Source: Arthrobacter sp. MMS18-M83
Lineage (GTDB): Bacteria > Actinomycetota > Actinomycetes > Actinomycetales > Micrococcaceae
Direction of reading: 5' to 3'
Assembly: GCF_026683955.1 (NCBI RefSeq)
Contig: NZ_CP113343.1
Location: forward strand, 1,984,001-2,048,000
Length of the DNA: 64,000 nucleotides
The notes under the pieces are model-generated. The model saw only the letters and a list, made by a program, of their open reading frames with translations, was not told the DNA's origin and did not search any database. The translations under genes were made by a program, and so were the position numbers. Positions within the stretch are counted from its first letter, which is position 1; each line of letters starts with the position of its first letter. Positions 37,905-47,149 of this stretch are shown one piece after another.

Positions 37905-38672
37905 ATGGCAGGCGAAGAAGCGTTGTTTGAGCTTGAATCCGAAGATCACTCCGCCGAATTCGCGGCACTCCCGGGAAAAGCCCTGGACGACCTGATGGCT
38001 CCAGACTGGGCCGAGGCGCTTTCCGGCGTCGAGGACGAATTGCGCTCAGTGCTGGCCTTCGTGGCGGGCGAGGCAGCCCGCGGAACCCGAGTGCTGCCTG
38101 CGGCGTCGAACATCCTTCGCGCCTTCCGTCAGCCGCTTGCCGACGTCAAAGTGCTGCTCCTGGGCCAGGACCCCTACCCGACGCCGGGACACGCGGTCGG
38201 GCTTTCTTTCGCGGTTTCCGGGCAAACCCGGCCCATTCCCCGCAGCCTTTCAAACATCTACCGGGAAATGGAGTCGGATCTCGGCTTGCCGCCGCGGGTG
38301 CACGGCGATCTCTCGGCATGGACAGGCCAAGGGGTTCTCCTGTTGAACAGGGTCCTGAGCGTCGCGGCGGGTGCGGCGGGCTCGCACCGGGGCAAAGGCT
38401 GGGAGGCCATTACGACGGCGGCAGTCACCGCGGTCGCCGCGCGCCGCACAGTTGCCGGGCAGCAGAGTCCGCTGGTCGCGATCCTGTGGGGCAAGGACGC
38501 CGAGGGCGTTCAGCCCCTGCTTGGCGGCGCCCCAGCGATCACCTCCGCGCACCCCAGTCCGCTGTCCGCGTCGCGGGGTTTCTTCGGCTCACGCCCGTTC
38601 AGCCGGGCCAACGCCCTGCTCCGTTCGCAGGGCGCAGATCCCGTCATCTGGGAACTTCCACCGTTGCCCTAG
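37905..38672 (+). CDS. ung: Uracil-DNA glycosylase Ung (family 1)
   Basis: Ung removes uracil from DNA and starts base-excision repair. The 255-residue product has the water-activating loop [13 protein letters not shown], the uracil-contacting LLLNRVLSV, and the DNA-intercalation loop [21 protein letters not shown] with the catalytic His. The N-terminal 45 residues are acidic and variable. The stop codon is inside the IdeR-like box of the next gene. Confidence 0.97.
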   Translation: MAGEEALFELESEDHSAEFAALPGKALDDLMAPDWAEALSGVEDELRSVLAFVAGEAARGTRVLPAASNILRAFRQPLADVKVLLLGQDPYPTPGHAVGLSFAVSGQTRPIPRSLSNIYREMESDLGLPPRVHGDLSAWTGQGVLLLNRVLSVAAGAAGSHRGKGWEAITTAAVTAVAARRTVAGQQSPLVAILWGKDAEGVQPLLGGAPAITSAHPSPLSASRGFFGSRPFSRANALLRSQGADPVIWELPPLP

Positions 38673-38687
38673 CTTAGGCTTGCCTAC
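38669..38687 (+). promoter_or_regulatory. Putative IdeR/DtxR box before the siderophore-interacting gene
   Basis: The 19-mer CTAGCTTAGGCTTGCCTAC matches the IdeR/DtxR consensus TTAGGTTAGGCTAACCTAA at 14 of 19 positions. It contains the palindrome TAGGC-TT-GCCTA. It overlaps the ung stop and ends right before the ATG, so the bound repressor would block initiation or elongation. The gene for an IdeR-like protein is at 17.6 kb. Confidence 0.6.
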
Positions 38688-39527
38688 ATGACATCTTTGC
38701 CCGCGACGTCGTCTGCGTCCCGCAATACCCGCCCCCAGGTGAACCTGACAGTGCTGCGCATGGAGCAGCTTTCGCCCCACATGGTGCGCATCATTGCAGG
38801 TGGAACCGGATTTGCCGGCTACGCGAACAACGACTTCGTGGACCGGTATGTGAAGATCGTGTTCCCGCAGCCCGGCGTCGACTACCAGCTGCCGCTGGAT
38901 CTCTGGGCCATCCGCGAGACCATGCCACGCGAGCAATGGCCGTACACCCGCACCTACACCGTCCGCTGGGTGGACGAAGCCGCCCAGGAACTTGCAATCG
39001 ACTTTGTGGTCCACGGCGACGAGGGCCTAGCGGGCCCATGGGCCCTGGCTGCCCAGCCCGGCGACGCACTGGTCTTCACAGGGCCGGGCGGCGCCTACAA
39101 CCCAGCGCCCGACGCCGACTGGTACCTTTTCGCGGGCGACGACGCCGCGCTCCCGGCGATTGCCGCGTCGATCGAATCCCTGCCGGCCAATGCCAAGGGC
39201 CTTGCTTTCCTTGAGGTCGATAGCGACGCCGACATCCTTGACATCGCTGCGCCCGACGGCGTGGAGCTGCGTTGGCTGTTTCGCTCCGGAGTCCCGGCAG
39301 GATCGAGTTCGATCCTGCTCGATGCCTTGGGCGAAGCAGAGTGGTTGCCCGGCCGGGTGGATGTGTTTGCACATGGTGAGCGCGGCTACATGAAGGGCCT
39401 CCGGGATATCTTCTTCAAGCAACGCGGGCTGGAGCGCTCCCAAGTATCGCTCTCCGGATACTGGGCCCAGGGGCGCGTGGAGGACGATTTCCAGGCGGAA
39501 AAGAAACTCCCGATCGGGCAGATCTAG
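38688..39527 (+). CDS. Siderophore-interacting protein (FAD-binding ferric reductase family)
   Basis: This 279-residue protein of the SIP family reduces ferric siderophores in the cytoplasm to release iron. The FAD-binding domain shows RTYTVRWVDEAAQELAIDFVVHG with the RxYTxR motif, then GLAGPWALAAQPGDALVFTGPGG. The NAD(P)H-type domain follows with LFAGDDAALPAIAASIESLP. The C-terminus reads LSGYWAQGRVEDDFQAEKK, as in ViuB-type proteins. It follows ung closely, separated by 15 bases that hold the IdeR-like box, so iron should control it. Confidence 0.94.
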   Translation: MTSLPATSSASRNTRPQVNLTVLRMEQLSPHMVRIIAGGTGFAGYANNDFVDRYVKIVFPQPGVDYQLPLDLWAIRETMPREQWPYTRTYTVRWVDEAAQELAIDFVVHGDEGLAGPWALAAQPGDALVFTGPGGAYNPAPDADWYLFAGDDAALPAIAASIESLPANAKGLAFLEVDSDADILDIAAPDGVELRWLFRSGVPAGSSSILLDALGEAEWLPGRVDVFAHGERGYMKGLRDIFFKQRGLERSQVSLSGYWAQGRVEDDFQAEKKLPIGQI

Positions 39528-39565
39528 AGCCCTCGCTCTTTGGGAGCTCTCGCGGCCCCCGCGGC

Positions 39566-41044
39566 TTAGCGCCTGCGCACGCGGCGACGTTCGTTGCTGG
39601 CTAGTCCCTTGGTCAACGGGCGGGCCAAATTGTCTCCCAGCACAATTCCTGCTGCCACACCCAGCACGATTGCGCCCGCGTTGAGCATGCCCCCCGAGCC
39701 CAGCAAGACGTCCGCTTCCTGAACCGTCAACACATACATGGACCGGAATATCTTCAGCCCGGGCAGCAAGATGAGGGCCGCAGGGACGGCCACCACCAAT
39801 TGCGGCGCACCGAGTTTGAGCGCCACCATGCGCGCCAACAAGCCGATGATCACGGCGGAAATCGCAGGCGAGAGCCGGTCTCCGATGCCGAGGTTGGATG
39901 CCCCCCACAAGACGAAGTAACCCACCAAACCTACTGCCGCCGTCGGGAGCAGTAGTTTGAGCAGGGTCTGTTCGGTGATGCCGATGGCAATCACGGCCAC
40001 GGCGATCAGGATCGCCTGGCCCCACAATGGATACGCCTCGGGGAATGTTTGGGTAACGTCGATCCCGACGCTGCCCGTGAGATCGCCAACAACCACCGCG
40101 ACGGCGATCCCGGCGACGATCGCGCCGAAGGTCAGGATGGTTGACAGGAAACGTCCGGCCGCGGTGACCGGGAATCCGTTGATGGCGTCTTGCACCGAAG
40201 AGACAAGCCTTCCCGTTGGCAACAGCAACAGGATGCCGCCCGCCACGACGATGGATGGCGGAATGTCCGCCCCTGCCCAGCGGAGCATGAATGCGATAAA
40301 CGTAACCAGGAAGGAGCAGGCCGCCGTCACGAAGAAGTCCGGCGTACGCCATTTGCCCAATTGCCGGGCCACGAGGTTGATGAGCATGTTGGAAACGAAG
40401 GCCAGGGTGGACGCTCCCAGTCCCCCTCCTAGTACGCCGACGAAAACAGCGGAGAAGACGCCGAATGCCATAGTGACGATCCACCGCGGATAGGGCTTGC
40501 TGCTCCGGATGATGTCATCCAACCGGCGAACGGCTTCTGCCCTGCCCACGCCGCCAGCCACGATGTCCGTGACGAGCTGGTGCACCTGGGCCAAACCCGC
40601 ATAGTTGTTGGTCCAAGAGCGGACTACCCGGAGCAAGGTGAGCGGAGTCTGGTCCTTGGGCGCATAGTTGATCTGGACCGACTGGTTGGTGATGTCGACT
40701 TCGATGTTCTTCAAACCGAGTGAAGCCGTGACCGCGATGATGCTGGTCTCGACTTCCAGGGCACCGGCTCCATAACGAAACATGGATTCGGCCATGTGCA
40801 GCGCGAAATCGATGGTCTTGCGCGCCGAAGCATCTACGCCGCCCACTTGGATGGTGGGGTTGGCGTAGGGGCTGCCCGCCAGGCGGTCCACGATGCTCAT
40901 GGGGGCGGTGGGAGGATTCTCGCCCTGGACGAGCCTGCGAAGCATGCGTTTGGCGTTGACATTCTGGCGCACCTGCGATGGCTTCAGTGGCTGCGTCTTA
41001 GGCAAGCCGTCCGTGTTGGGCCTGTTGTCGGGGCGGTCAGTCAC
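39566..41044 (-). CDS. Threonine/serine exporter ThrE-family protein
   Basis: The 492-residue protein has the two-part ThrE architecture: a soluble N-terminal DUF1212 domain (FALHMAESMFRYGAGALEVE near residue 85) and ten membrane spans. The first half ends with FLVTFIAFMLRWAGAD and IVVAGGILLLLPTGRLVSS; the second half is the ThrE_2-like domain. ThrE of Corynebacterium exports threonine and serine. The N-terminal 60 residues are polar and unstructured. It is convergent with the siderophore-interacting gene. Confidence 0.93.
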   Translation of the reverse strand: MTDRPDNRPNTDGLPKTQPLKPSQVRQNVNAKRMLRRLVQGENPPTAPMSIVDRLAGSPYANPTIQVGGVDASARKTIDFALHMAESMFRYGAGALEVETSIIAVTASLGLKNIEVDITNQSVQINYAPKDQTPLTLLRVVRSWTNNYAGLAQVHQLVTDIVAGGVGRAEAVRRLDDIIRSSKPYPRWIVTMAFGVFSAVFVGVLGGGLGASTLAFVSNMLINLVARQLGKWRTPDFFVTAACSFLVTFIAFMLRWAGADIPPSIVVAGGILLLLPTGRLVSSVQDAINGFPVTAAGRFLSTILTFGAIVAGIAVAVVVGDLTGSVGIDVTQTFPEAYPLWGQAILIAVAVIAIGITEQTLLKLLLPTAAVGLVGYFVLWGASNLGIGDRLSPAISAVIIGLLARMVALKLGAPQLVVAVPAALILLPGLKIFRSMYVLTVQEADVLLGSGGMLNAGAIVLGVAAGIVLGDNLARPLTKGLASNERRRVRRR

Positions 41045-41122
41045 GCGGGTATTCCTCCAAAGGGCGGGGCTCCTCCAAATATTGGGTGTTCCACAAGCAA
41101 TTGACGGGGCAGCGCTGCGATT

Positions 41123-42211
41123 CTAGTAGAACTGCTGGCCCGTCCGGCGGGTGTAGATCTGCCGGGCGATGCGTTCTCCGGCAGCGGTCCAAAGCCTGTA
41201 TTTCAGCGGGCTGATGACTTGGTCGTAGCAGCCTACGAAGTCGGTGACGGTCTTGCTGAAACTGGTCTTGAACAGGCCGAGTCCGTGGAACGGGTGCGAG
41301 GTGTCCTTGAGCCGGTCCGCGGGCGGAGTGCCACAGAAATCGTACTCGGTGCAGCCCAGTTCCTTGACCTGGTTGATGGCCGTCCACTGGACCAAATGCG
41401 AATCACCGTACTGTGCCCGCTTCTGCAGCGAACCGCCGTCCTTGTACGTGCCTTTCCGGCCGTAGTTGATGACGAAGGCCCCAACGGAGGGGACACCGTT
41501 TTCGAAGACGAACAGGAGCCGGCCCTGTCCACGGTCGATGAAATTGGTCCAGAACTGGCGGTAGTACACGAATTCGCGGACCCGCACCTGAGACTTCGCC
41601 TCGACGGTGTTGGTCATCAGCGCATACATGGAACGGAAGTTCTCTTCCGTGGGCTCCATGGTCTGGACCTCGACGCCTTCACGGATAGCCCGGCGGACCG
41701 CATTGCGTCCGCGGGAATGGAGGCTACGCAGTAGCTGATTCTCTTCCGGGGAAATATCCAGCAGGGCTGTGGAGTCGTTCGGCTGCAGGTTGGGGGTCTT
41801 GACCACACCCGTGGCCTCGATCGCGGCGCGGGCGTCGTCGCTGAGGACAATGTCCGGCTCGATTTTGACAGCGAACACCCCGAGCTTGCCCTGCTTTACG
41901 AATTCCTGGTTGGCCTTGATGATCCCCGGAATGTCCTCGACCCCGGCAACGTCCGGGCCCTTGATGAGGTACCAAAGCTTGCCGAGCAACGGAAACGACT
42001 TCTCCAGGACCAGGTTGTAGCTGCTGTAGTCCTGGGTTTCGTAGACGAGGTGCAGGGGCTTCCAGCCGAAGTGTTGTTTCACGTCTGCGAATGCCTCGGA
42101 TTGGAGGAGGTTGCCGCCGTTGGGATTGGCCGTGACGTGTTTGTCCCAGTGTTCGATTTCCTCGGCGGTGGCAAAGCGTGCGGTAAATTCTCGCAAGGGG
42201 GCCGTGTCCAA
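41123..42211 (-). CDS. FemX-like peptidoglycan bridge aminoacyltransferase
   Basis: This 362-residue FemABX-family enzyme uses aminoacyl-tRNA to add residues to the stem peptide of lipid-linked peptidoglycan precursors. Signals include LLQSEAFADVKQHFGWKP, LLDISPEENQLLRSLHSRGRNAVRRAIREGV and HLVQWTAINQVKELGCTEYDFCGTPP. Micrococcaceae carry varied interpeptide bridges, and several Fem genes are usual. Which residue it adds is not predictable. The start is TTG at 42211; a TTG at 42196 is an alternative, and neither has a clear ribosome site. Confidence 0.92.
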   Translation of the reverse strand: MDTAPLREFTARFATAEEIEHWDKHVTANPNGGNLLQSEAFADVKQHFGWKPLHLVYETQDYSSYNLVLEKSFPLLGKLWYLIKGPDVAGVEDIPGIIKANQEFVKQGKLGVFAVKIEPDIVLSDDARAAIEATGVVKTPNLQPNDSTALLDISPEENQLLRSLHSRGRNAVRRAIREGVEVQTMEPTEENFRSMYALMTNTVEAKSQVRVREFVYYRQFWTNFIDRGQGRLLFVFENGVPSVGAFVINYGRKGTYKDGGSLQKRAQYGDSHLVQWTAINQVKELGCTEYDFCGTPPADRLKDTSHPFHGLGLFKTSFSKTVTDFVGCYDQVISPLKYRLWTAAGERIARQIYTRRTGQQFY

Positions 42212-42290
42212 TCAGTTGCGTACTTGAGGCAGCAGGCACCGGTGTGCGGCGCAGGCGTTCAGGCTCAAGTCTATCGGCCCCCAGGACGAG

Positions 42291-43112
42291 CTACAGCCTG
42301 ATCTGTTCCATGGCCTCCAGGTGGATGGCCTTCGGTTTTTCCCCAAGCTCCCGCTGGCCCTTGGCGAGGCGATCGGCGTTGACGAGAACGTCGAGCGGCA
42401 GCCCGGTGGCGTCCTCGATCTCCTTGATGGGTACCTGGAATGTGCGGAATGGCCCCAGCGGCGGCGGTTCTTCGGCGAGAAGGCGTTCCTTGGTGACCTT
42501 CTCCATCTCCACCTCGTCCAGCAGCGGGGTCTGATCCACCACAAAGCCGGCGGCACCGAGTTCGGCGTCGTTGGTCCACGCAGCAATCTTCCAGAATTTC
42601 CGCGGCACGTGCACACCGCGGTAGGGAGGGTCGTCATCCCGGAAGACCGGTCCCGTAAAGACGCTCATCCTGGCGCCGAAGGCACCGGCATGGCCAAGAA
42701 CGTGGTCCTCAAGACCGGACCACAATTGCTTGCCTTGGTTGAATTTGTCGATCTGGGGTGCCGCGTTGGTGAACACGAACGTTTCCTGGTTGGCGGTCTT
42801 GGCCGTAGCCGGGTCCCCCCATACGGGGTCCAACCGGCGCACAAGATGCCCACGGTCGAAGGCATTGTTCGCATAAACATCCGGACCGGCCTGCTGCTCT
42901 TCGGGGACCCTGGAATCGAAATGCCAGGTTCCTTCGCGTGCCAAGGGGTCCAATTGGCTGCCCTCGATGTTCACGGCCACAATTGCAGCCAACCTGCGAT
43001 CAGGACGGAACCGCACCGAAAAGTGGGTGTAATCAAGAAGAATCGTCGTCTCCGACGGACTGGGCAGCTCAAGGCCTGCCCGCAAAAATTCACTGCTGTA
43101 TCCCCCGCTCAT
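42291..43112 (-). CDS. DNA/RNA non-specific endonuclease (NUC family)
   Basis: This 273-residue beta-beta-alpha-metal nuclease resembles the Serratia/NucA family. The catalytic motif is FDRGHLVRRLDP (DRGH, residues near 87). The metal Asn is in FVFTNAAPQIDKFNQG. No signal peptide is seen, which is unusual for secreted members. A C-terminal alpha-helical region of about 50 residues follows. It is orphan in this window: no immunity or secretion partner. Confidence 0.93.
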   Translation of the reverse strand: MSGGYSSEFLRAGLELPSPSETTILLDYTHFSVRFRPDRRLAAIVAVNIEGSQLDPLAREGTWHFDSRVPEEQQAGPDVYANNAFDRGHLVRRLDPVWGDPATAKTANQETFVFTNAAPQIDKFNQGKQLWSGLEDHVLGHAGAFGARMSVFTGPVFRDDDPPYRGVHVPRKFWKIAAWTNDAELGAAGFVVDQTPLLDEVEMEKVTKERLLAEEPPPLGPFRTFQVPIKEIEDATGLPLDVLVNADRLAKGQRELGEKPKAIHLEAMEQIRL

Positions 43113-43198
43113 GGATACATGATGGCACTGGGTTACGACACTGAACAGACATTAGCTGAGCTCGACAAGCCCGATCGATTATCGGTGACGGACGCCCG

Positions 43199-44629
43199 TC
43201 AGCACTCCACGACGTTGACCGCGAGGCCGCCCATGGCGGTTTCCTTGTATTTGGAGGACATGTCCTTGCCGGTTTCGCGCATGGTCACGATGACCTCGTC
43301 CAGGGAGACCCGGTGTGTACCGTCGCCCCAGAGCGCCATCTTCGCGGCGTTGATGGCCTTGGCCGCGGCGATCGCGTTGCGTTCGATGCACGGGATCTGC
43401 ACGAGCCCGCCGATCGGATCGCAGGTCAGGCCCAGGTTGTGTTCCATCGCTATCTCGGCCGCGTTCTCCACCTGCCCCGGGGAGCCGCCCATGACTTCGG
43501 CCAGGCCCGCGGCGGCCATCGAGGACGCCGAGCCCACCTCGCCCTGGCAGCCGACCTCGGCCCCGGAGATCGAGGCCTGCTCCTTGTAGAGCACCCCGAC
43601 GGCGCCCGCGGCGAGCAGGAACTTCACGATCGTCTCGTCCCGGTCCTTCTGAGTGGCCTTGTCCATGCCGGGGGCGAAGTGCAGGGCGTAGTAAAGCACA
43701 GCGGGGATGATCCCCGCCGCCCCGTTCGTCGGGGCGGTGACCACGCGCCCGCCCGAGGCGTTCTCCTCGTTCACGGCCAGCGCGATCAGGTTCACCCATT
43801 CCTGCCAGTACTTCGGATCCCGGTAGTCGGAGTCCTGGCCTTTGGTTTCCTTCAGGAGCCTCTCGTGCCAGTCAGGGGCCCGACGGCGGACCTTCAGCCC
43901 GCCGGGCAGCACGCCTTCGCGCTTCAGGGACGTTTCGACGCATTCCTCCATGACGGAGTAGATGTGCAGCAGGCCGGCCCGGATTTCTTCCTCGGTCCGG
44001 GAGGCGCGTTCGTTGATGAACATGATGTCCGAAATGCCCAGTCCCTTGGAGGAACAGCGGCCCATGAGCTCCGCGGCGGTCCGGAAGGGCAGCGGGAGTT
44101 CCTTCTTGGACTCCTCCAGTTCCTTCTGCGCCGCGTCTTCCTCGCCCTCGCGGACGATGAAGCCACCGCCCACGGAAAAGAACGTGGCCTCGTGCAGCAC
44201 CTCGCCGTCGGCGTCGGAGACGGAGAACTTCATCCCGTTCGTATGCCGGGGCAGGACCGTGAGGGGGTGCAGGATCATGTCCGCCTCCCCATACGCCAGC
44301 CGCACCCCGGATTCCGGATCGACGGCGCCGCCCAGGTTCAGTGTGCCGGTTTCGGCAATCGAGGCGAGCCGTTCCTCCACCTCCTCGGGAAGGATCTCCT
44401 CGGGGTGGTAGCCCTCCAGGCCCAAAAGCACCGCGGTCATGGTGCCGTGCCCGCGGCCCGTAGCAGCCAAGGAACCATACAGATCAACGCGCAGGGACGC
44501 CACGCGCTTGAGCGCACCGGACACCTTGAGTTCGCCCGCGAAGACCGCCGCAGCACGCATCGGCCCCACGGTATGCGAACTCGAAGGACCAATCCCAATA
44601 GAGAAAAGATCGAAGACGCCAACAGCCAT
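43199..44629 (-). CDS. sdaA: L-serine ammonia-lyase SdaA (iron-sulfur type, single chain)
   Basis: The enzyme deaminates L-serine to pyruvate and ammonia with a 4Fe-4S cluster. The 476-residue product has both the beta (regulatory) and alpha (catalytic) parts fused: [18 protein letters not shown] at the start, [21 protein letters not shown] in the middle, and cysteines in [18 protein letters not shown] plus the C-terminal VVEC. It sits after glyA and the glycine-cleavage genes, so serine made from glycine can be degraded. A repeat-rich gap of 310 bases separates it from glyA. Confidence 0.97.
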   Translation of the reverse strand: MAVGVFDLFSIGIGPSSSHTVGPMRAAAVFAGELKVSGALKRVASLRVDLYGSLAATGRGHGTMTAVLLGLEGYHPEEILPEEVEERLASIAETGTLNLGGAVDPESGVRLAYGEADMILHPLTVLPRHTNGMKFSVSDADGEVLHEATFFSVGGGFIVREGEEDAAQKELEESKKELPLPFRTAAELMGRCSSKGLGISDIMFINERASRTEEEIRAGLLHIYSVMEECVETSLKREGVLPGGLKVRRRAPDWHERLLKETKGQDSDYRDPKYWQEWVNLIALAVNEENASGGRVVTAPTNGAAGIIPAVLYYALHFAPGMDKATQKDRDETIVKFLLAAGAVGVLYKEQASISGAEVGCQGEVGSASSMAAAGLAEVMGGSPGQVENAAEIAMEHNLGLTCDPIGGLVQIPCIERNAIAAAKAINAAKMALWGDGTHRVSLDEVIVTMRETGKDMSSKYKETAMGGLAVNVVEC

Positions 44630-44681
44630 GTCGGTTCCTAACTAGATATATAGACGGAGACGGTGGGAAGGTGAGCAGCGC

Positions 44682-44883
44682 GGCCCCTTCGGGACCGACA
44701 TCCGGCAGGCCGCCAGTCTTTAGGCCCTTTGGGACCGGCATCCGGAAGCGTGCGGCCCCGCCGTCCCCCTAACCTCGCAAGCTCGGTCAGGGAACCCGGA
44801 CGGCGTGGGCCCATCCGGTCGCGAAAACGTCCGCCCAGCGGGCGTCTACGCGACCGAGCACGCGGAGGATGTCAGTTCCAACG
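44682..44883. repeat. Repeat family D copy 2 with a family B insertion
   Basis: The left end (GGCCCCTTCGGGACCGACAT near 44682) and the right end (44860-44883, containing GGATGTCAGTTCC) show the ends of family D, the 110-nt palindrome also found at 47008-47117. A GGGCGTCT/CGCGACCG core lies near 44815-44860. Between the ends is the 44-nt family B repeat (44773-44816). The region lies between glyA and sdaA. Confidence 0.75.
44773..44816. repeat. Dispersed 44-nt repeat, family B copy 1
   Basis: This stretch begins CCTCGCAAGCTCGG, contains CAGGGAACCC and ends GGCGTGGGCCCATCC. It is identical at 40 of 44 positions to 58052-58095, which lies inside flhF. It has a partly palindromic centre. Confidence 0.85.
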
Positions 44884-44893
44884 GCCGCGGTGA

Positions 44894-44928
44894 GCTGGCT
44901 CCGGGACCAAACCGGACCCGGAGCCAGC
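44894..44928 (-). terminator. glyA transcription terminator
   Basis: GCTGGCTCCGGG (44894-44905) and its exact complement (44917-44928) form a 12-bp GC-rich stem around an 11-base loop, 12 bases after the glyA stop. It suggests that sdaA has its own promoter. Confidence 0.85.
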
Positions 44929-44939
44929 GGCGGAGAACC

Positions 44940-46277
44940 TCAGCTGAGGTTCGCAACGCCCGGGTAGAGCGGGTGCGCGGCGGCCAGGGCCTCCACGCGG
45001 TGACGCAAGCCGGAGAGGTCCGCGCCGGCGTCGGCGATCAGTGCCTCGGCGATGATGTCCGCAACCTCGCGGAACGCCGCCTCACCGAAACCGCGCGTTG
45101 CCAGTGCCGGGGTGCCGATCCGCAGACCGGAGGTCACCATCGGCGGGCGCGGGTCGAACGGAACCGCGTTGCGGTTCACGGTGATCTCGATCGCGGCGAG
45201 GCGGTCCTCGGCCTGCTGGCCGTCGAGTTCGCAGTGGCGCAGGTCCACGAGCACCAGGTGCACGTCCGTGCCACCGGAAATCACCGAGATCCCCTTGGCA
45301 GTGACGTCGGGCTGGACGAGGCGTTCGGCCAGGATCCGGGCACCGGCCAGCACACGCTCCTGGCGTTCCTTGAACTCTTCCGAGCCGGCGATCTTGAAGG
45401 CCACGGCCTTGCCGGCGATCACGTGCTCCAACGGACCACCCTGCTGGCCCGGGAAGACCGCCGAGTTGATCTTCTTGGCGATGTCGGCGTCGTTGGAGAG
45501 GATGATGCCGCCGCGCGGACCGGCGAGGGTCTTGTGCGTCGTCGAGGTCGTGACGTGCGCGTGCGGGACCGGGGACGGGTGCAGGCCGGCGGCCACCAAG
45601 CCGGCGAAATGCGCCATGTCCACCATCAGGTACGCGCCCACCAGGTCGGCGATCCGGCGGAACTCGGCGAAGTCCAGCTGGCGCGCATACGCGGACCAGC
45701 CGGCCACGATCAGTGCCGGCTTGTGCTCCAGCGCCAGGCGCTCCACCTCGGCCATGTCGATCCGGTGGTCCTCTTCGCGGACCTGGTACGGCACGACGTT
45801 GTACAAGCGGCCGGAGAAGTTGATCCGCATGCCGTGGGTCAAGTGCCCGCCGTGCGCCAGGTTCAGGCCCATGATGGTGTCGCCCGGCTTGATGAGGGCG
45901 TGCATCACCGACGCGTTTGCCTGGGCACCGGAGTGCGGCTGCACGTTCGCGTACCCGGCACCGAACAGGGCCTTCACACGGTCGATCGCCAACTGCTCGA
46001 TGACGTCCACGTGCTCACAGCCACCGTAGTAACGCTTGCCCGGGTAACCCTCGGCATACTTGTTGGTCAGCACCGAACCCTGCGCCTGCATCACGGCCAC
46101 AGCCGTGTGGTTCTCCGAGGCGATCATTTCCAGGCCCGACCGCTGACGGTTCAACTCGTCGTCGATCTTCGCCGCGATCTCCGGATCCAGCTCGGACAAC
46201 ACCGTGTCCAGGCTCGGCGACACTACCTGCTCGAACACTGCGTTCTCGGTGCCTGCGGCCCCGGTTGCGGCGCTCAC
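44940..46277 (-). CDS. glyA: Serine hydroxymethyltransferase GlyA
   Basis: GlyA converts glycine plus methylene-tetrahydrofolate to serine, and the reverse. The 445-residue product has the PLP lysine in [15 protein letters not shown], the substrate and folate residues in [33 protein letters not shown], and [20 protein letters not shown]. The N-terminal 20 residues are longer than the E. coli form. The start is GTG at 46277, overlapping the gcvH stop by four bases (GTGA). It follows gcvH in the glycine-cleavage operon, where it uses the methylene-tetrahydrofolate made by the system. Confidence 0.97.
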   Translation of the reverse strand: MSAATGAAGTENAVFEQVVSPSLDTVLSELDPEIAAKIDDELNRQRSGLEMIASENHTAVAVMQAQGSVLTNKYAEGYPGKRYYGGCEHVDVIEQLAIDRVKALFGAGYANVQPHSGAQANASVMHALIKPGDTIMGLNLAHGGHLTHGMRINFSGRLYNVVPYQVREEDHRIDMAEVERLALEHKPALIVAGWSAYARQLDFAEFRRIADLVGAYLMVDMAHFAGLVAAGLHPSPVPHAHVTTSTTHKTLAGPRGGIILSNDADIAKKINSAVFPGQQGGPLEHVIAGKAVAFKIAGSEEFKERQERVLAGARILAERLVQPDVTAKGISVISGGTDVHLVLVDLRHCELDGQQAEDRLAAIEITVNRNAVPFDPRPPMVTSGLRIGTPALATRGFGEAAFREVADIIAEALIADAGADLSGLRHRVEALAAAHPLYPGVANLS

Positions 46278-46657
46278 AGCTCGCCACCGTTCTTGGAAGC
46301 GTATTCCTCAGCGGAGAGCAGCGGGCCGTCGGACTCGGCGGCCACCTTGAAGAGCCAGCCTGCGCCATACGGATCGTTATTGATCAGGGCAGGATCGTCG
46401 ACGACGGCGGAGTTCACTTCCGTGACCTCGCCCGTCACCGGGGAGTACAGGTCCGAGACGGACTTGGTGGACTCAACCTCGCCGCAGGTCTCCCCCGCAG
46501 TCACAGCCGAACCGACCTCGGGCAAGTCAACGTACACAATATCGCCGAGGGCATCGGTGGCCACGGCGGAGATACCGACAGAAACAAGGTTCCCGGCTTC
46601 GCGGGCAACCCACTCGTGCTCGTCGGAGTACTGCAGTTCAGGTGCAACTTTTGCCAT
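46274..46657 (-). CDS. gcvH: Glycine cleavage system H protein GcvH
   Basis: GcvH carries the aminomethyl group on a lipoyl arm between the P and T proteins. The 127-residue product has the lipoyl-lysine in [21 protein letters not shown] and the usual opening [10 protein letters not shown]. The start is ATG at 46657, with AAAGGAAAA seven bases upstream. It is separated from gcvT by 492 bases of repeat-rich DNA, unusual for an operon that is otherwise tight. Confidence 0.97.
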   Translation of the reverse strand: MAKVAPELQYSDEHEWVAREAGNLVSVGISAVATDALGDIVYVDLPEVGSAVTAGETCGEVESTKSVSDLYSPVTGEVTEVNSAVVDDPALINNDPYGAGWLFKVAAESDGPLLSAEEYASKNGGEL

Positions 46658-47149
46658 GTTTTTTCCTTTACGTTGGTCTAAAACAATTGTGGTCGGGTTG
46701 GGTGGCGGATAACGGAATTCCTCGGCGTGCTCGCTCGTTCCTCGCTTAGACGCACGCTGCCGGAATCCCGTCACCCGCCCTCCGCCAGTTCAGTTTTCGG
46801 GGCCAACAGTTCCGGAAAGAACGCTGGCCTTTCGGTTTTAGTTGTGGACCCGTGGTTCCCGTGGGCCAATCCAGTTTCTGTAGGCCAAGCTGCGGCAGGC
46901 GGCCCATCATCGAACGCGACGGGTGCCAAGCTCGCATAAGAGGCACCAAGGGTGAGTCAAGGTTCATACGGTTCGCCCTTCTGTTCGATAACCAAAGGTG
47001 ACGGGGACGGCCCCATCGGGACCGGCATCCGGCAGCGGGCGTCTAAGGGAGCGTCACGTCCGCTCAGCGGGCGTCTTTCGCGACCGAGCCCGCAGAGGAT
47101 GTCGGTCCCGACGGGCTAAACGCAACCACGGTCACCCACCCACCGAAAC
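46658..47149. other. Repeat-rich gap between gcvH and gcvT
   Basis: This 492-base gap holds the family D repeat (47008-47117) and, in 46680-46990, several short inverted repeats but no supported coding frame. Small open frames here have no ribosome site and no recognisable product. Confidence 0.6.
47008..47117. repeat. Dispersed imperfect palindrome, family D copy 1
   Basis: The left end GGCCCCATCGGGACCGGCATCC and the right end GGATGTCGGTCCCGACGGGC are near-perfect inverted repeats. The inner part holds two GCGGGCGTCT blocks around CGTCCGCTCAGC, also palindromic. A second copy, interrupted by family B, lies at 44682-44883. Both are inside the glycine block. Confidence 0.85.

Noticed and set aside
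39027..40484. A 485-residue minus-strand open frame overlapping the siderophore-interacting and ThrE genes
   Set aside because: It overlaps two supported genes in other frames and has a low-complexity Arg/Gly-rich sequence.
44805..46712. A 635-residue open frame on the plus strand over glyA and gcvH
   Set aside because: It is antisense to two certain genes, rich in His, Arg and Gln as typical shadows are.
46746..46967. A small open frame in the gcvH-gcvT gap
   Set aside because: There is no ribosome site, no family resemblance and a composition unlike neighbouring genes.
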